Part shown: positions 62,233 to 64,000 of the stretch, piece after piece
Position numbering within the stretch: the first letter of the stretch is position 1
How the letters are laid out: each line of letters begins with the position of its first letter
DNA from: Flavobacteriales bacterium
GTDB taxonomy: Bacteria; Bacteroidota; Bacteroidia; Flavobacteriales_F; PHOS-HE28
Direction: 5' to 3'
DNA length: 64,000 nt
Assembly (NCBI GenBank): GCA_030584065.1
Contig: CP129489.1
Coordinates: 1,326,640-1,390,639 of the forward strand
Notes under the pieces: generated by a model
Databases searched by the model: none
Seen by the model: the letters and a program-made list of their open reading frames with translations, nothing else
Told to the model about the DNA's origin: nothing
Program-made: the position numbers and the translations under genes

Positions 62233-63510
62233 GTGGCGGCCGCGCGGATGGATGTGCTCCTCGGTGCTCAATGGGGCGACGAGGGCAAGGGCAAGGTCGT
62301 GGATGTGATCGCCCCCGATTACGAGGTGATCGCCCGGTTCCAAGGAGGGCCCAACGCCGGGCACACCCTCATCTTCGAGGGCGCCAAGCACGTGCTCCAC
62401 ACCATCCCCAGCGGGGTGTTCCGCGAGGGGACCATGAACCTCGTGGGCAATGGCGTGGTGGTGGACCCCGTGATCTTCCTGAAGGAGGTGCGCACCCTGG
62501 AGGCCGCGGGCGTGGATATCCGCGCCTCGCTCCTGCTGGCGCGGCGCGCCCACCTCATCCTGCCCACGCACCGCGCACTCGATGCCGCCAGCGAGGCCGA
62601 GAAAGGCAAGCTGAAGATCGGCAGCACCCTGAAGGGCATCGGCCCCACCTACATGGACAAGACCGGGCGCAATGGCCTGCGCGTGGGGGACCTGAACCAG
62701 CCCGATCTCAAGGAGCGCTACGCCGCCTTGGTGCGCAAGCACGAGCGCCTGCTCTCCCTGTACGACCATCCCGGGGCCACGCCCGAGGCCGAGGCCGAAT
62801 GGCTCGATGCCGTGCAGCAGCTGCGCCAATTCCGCACCGTGGATTGCGAGCATTACCTGGACCAGGCCTTGCGCAGCGGCAAGCGCGTGCTCGCCGAGGG
62901 CGCGCAGGGCACGCTGCTCGACATCGACTTCGGCACCTACCCCTACGTGACCAGCAGCAGCACCATCTGCGCAGGGGCTTGCACCGGGCTGGGCGTGGCG
63001 CCCAACCGGATCGGGACGGTCACCGGCATCTTCAAGGCCTATTGCACCCGTGTGGGCAGCGGCCCCTTCCCCACCGAGCTCGAGGACGACCAGGGCGAGC
63101 GCATCCGCCAGGCCGGCCATGAGTTCGGCAGCACCACCGGCAGGCCGCGGCGCTGCGGCTGGCTCGACCTGCCGGCACTGCGCTATGCCGTGATGGTGAA
63201 TGGCGTCACCGAGCTGGCCATGATGAAGGCCGATGTGCTGAATGGCATGGACACCGTGCGCGTTTGCACCCATTACCGCGTGAAGGGCGAACCCACCGAC
63301 CGCATGCCCTACGATGTGGCCGCAGGGGTGGAACCGGTCTACCGGGACATGCCCGGATGGGACCGGGCGCACGCGCAGGGCGGGCTGCCCGATGCGCTGG
63401 AGCGCTACATCACGGCCATCGAGGAGGCTGTGGGCGTGCCCGTTACGCTCGTCTCCTTGGGCCCTGACCGGGCCGAGACCATACTCCGCCCGGCGGTGTC
63501 TCGTGCTTGA
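62233..63510 (+). CDS. purA: Adenylosuccinate synthetase
   Basis: This 425-residue enzyme makes adenylosuccinate from IMP, aspartate and GTP in AMP synthesis. The N-terminus MDVLLGAQWGDEGKGKVVD holds the GTP-binding loop and catalytic Asp. GGPNAGHTLIF and LPTHRALDAASE follow; later come RVLAEGAQGTLLDIDFGTYP, VTSSSTICAGACTGLGV, TGRPRRCGWLDLPALRYAVM and SLGPDRAETI. The start is a GTG at 62233, with an ATG five codons later (62248) as an alternative. It lies in the fur-STAS-purA cluster. Confidence 0.97.
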   Translation: MAAARMDVLLGAQWGDEGKGKVVDVIAPDYEVIARFQGGPNAGHTLIFEGAKHVLHTIPSGVFREGTMNLVGNGVVVDPVIFLKEVRTLEAAGVDIRASLLLARRAHLILPTHRALDAASEAEKGKLKIGSTLKGIGPTYMDKTGRNGLRVGDLNQPDLKERYAALVRKHERLLSLYDHPGATPEAEAEWLDAVQQLRQFRTVDCEHYLDQALRSGKRVLAEGAQGTLLDIDFGTYPYVTSSSTICAGACTGLGVAPNRIGTVTGIFKAYCTRVGSGPFPTELEDDQGERIRQAGHEFGSTTGRPRRCGWLDLPALRYAVMVNGVTELAMMKADVLNGMDTVRVCTHYRVKGEPTDRMPYDVAAGVEPVYRDMPGWDRAHAQGGLPDALERYITAIEEAVGVPVTLVSLGPDRAETILRPAVSRA

Positions 63511-63519
63511 GAGCGGGCC

Positions 63520-64000
63520 ATGGCGCATCACGGAACAGGGAAGCGCCGTTTCGCCGCGCGGGATGAAGCCCCGCTTCACCCTGCCTTTCTGGAGCGCTTG
63601 ACCGGCATGCCGGGCGCGGAGCCCGAGGCCTTGGTGAAAGCCCTGGATGCAGTTCCTCCGGTGAGCATCCGGCTGAATCCGCTCAAGCCCTTCCCCATCC
63701 AAGCGGATCAGGTGCCCTGGTGCACCCAGGGCCGCTACCTCCCTGAGCGTCCTTCATTCACGCTCGACCCACTGCTGCACGCTGGTGCCTATTACGTGCA
63801 GGAAGCCGCTTCCATGCTGCTGGAGCAGGCGGTCCTTGCCTCTGGTGCCATGCAGCGCGATACGCTGGCGCTGGATCTCTGCGGGGCGCCGGGCGGCAAG
63901 ACCACGCACCTGCTGTCGTTGCTGACACCCGGATCGCTGGTCATCGCCAATGAGGTGGAACCGGGCCGCCGCCGGATCCTTGCGGAGAACTGCTGGAAGT
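63520..64000 (+). CDS. RNA cytosine-C5 methyltransferase (NOL1/NOP2/Sun), partial
   Basis: From the ATG at 63520 the frame is open to the right edge (160 residues). It reads ALDAVPPVSIRLNPLK, then VPWCTQGRYLPERPSFTLDP, LLHAGAYYVQEAASMLLEQA and the SAM-binding LDLCGAPGGKTTHLLSLL. This matches RsmF/YebU-type rRNA m5C methyltransferases. The catalytic Cys motif would lie beyond the edge. It starts 9 bases after purA. Confidence 0.85.
   Translation, partial: MAHHGTGKRRFAARDEAPLHPAFLERLTGMPGAEPEALVKALDAVPPVSIRLNPLKPFPIQADQVPWCTQGRYLPERPSFTLDPLLHAGAYYVQEAASMLLEQAVLASGAMQRDTLALDLCGAPGGKTTHLLSLLTPGSLVIANEVEPGRRRILAENCWK

Overview
The window looks like chromosomal core genome from a high-GC member of the Bacteroidota, probably the Flavobacteriales. 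The evidence is Bacteroidota-only gene families (PorP/SprF, PorD/DUF4835, DUF5683, DUF6787, type IX secretion sorting domains), the gene order bamD-rpoZ-coaBC-porD-recN on one strand and parA-parB-DUF5683-dapB-lepB on the other, and promoters of the Bacteroidota TAnnTTTG type. No rRNA, tRNA, CRISPR array, transposase or phage gene was recognised. Coding density is very high, and many genes overlap by 4 bases.

Layout. 1-5360: end of a radical SAM gene, a TolB-like propeller lipoprotein, DUF6787, a Vsr endonuclease, a coiled-coil secreted protein, a three-gene operon of small secreted proteins and a SiaC-like protein. 5480-13118: UPF0173 hydrolase, parA, parB, DUF5683, dapB, two tandem signal peptidases, a lipoprotein and a NUDIX hydrolase. 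13095-19292 (minus): a propeller-adenylate cyclase receptor with a TPR protein carrying a dead, shortened caspase domain, then fabI. 19404-22937: a giant secreted protein with a lysyl oxidase domain, a dockerin and a cohesin-like domain. 23114-28191 (minus): recN, porD, coaBC, rpoZ, bamD. 28350-38008: a serine palmitoyltransferase-like enzyme, a T9SS cargo protein, and a 1835-residue SprB-like adhesin coupled to porP/sprF. 38089-41921 (minus): argS, a CtlX-like hydrolase and arginase. 42089-48719: a lipoprotein, ftsK whose 3' end is tandemly duplicated, an OXA-type beta-lactamase, an outer-membrane barrel and mazG. 48835-57756: T9SS cargo, a sulfotransferase, glyA, a barrel protein, an HTTM-like pair and a lipoprotein/T9SS cargo operon that starts in a heptanucleotide repeat. 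57790-64000: fumarylacetoacetase, RelA/SpoT, Fur, a STAS protein, purA and the start of an RNA m5C methyltransferase.

How the genes fit together. Much of the window serves the cell surface. Signal peptidases, BamD, PorD and PorP/SprF belong to export and assembly; at least four large proteins are cargo with recognisable type A or type B T9SS sorting domains. Housekeeping genes (chromosome partition, DNA repair, translation, lysine/purine/one-carbon/CoA metabolism, stringent response) fill the rest.

The points most worth a second look are: the heptanucleotide repeat just after an ATG at 55257, which looks like a phase-variation switch; the lysyl oxidase with both cofactor-forming residues; the pseudo-caspase/adenylate cyclase operon; the 206-bp duplication of the ftsK tail with REP-like hairpins; and the recurring TAnnTTYG promoter element close to start codons.
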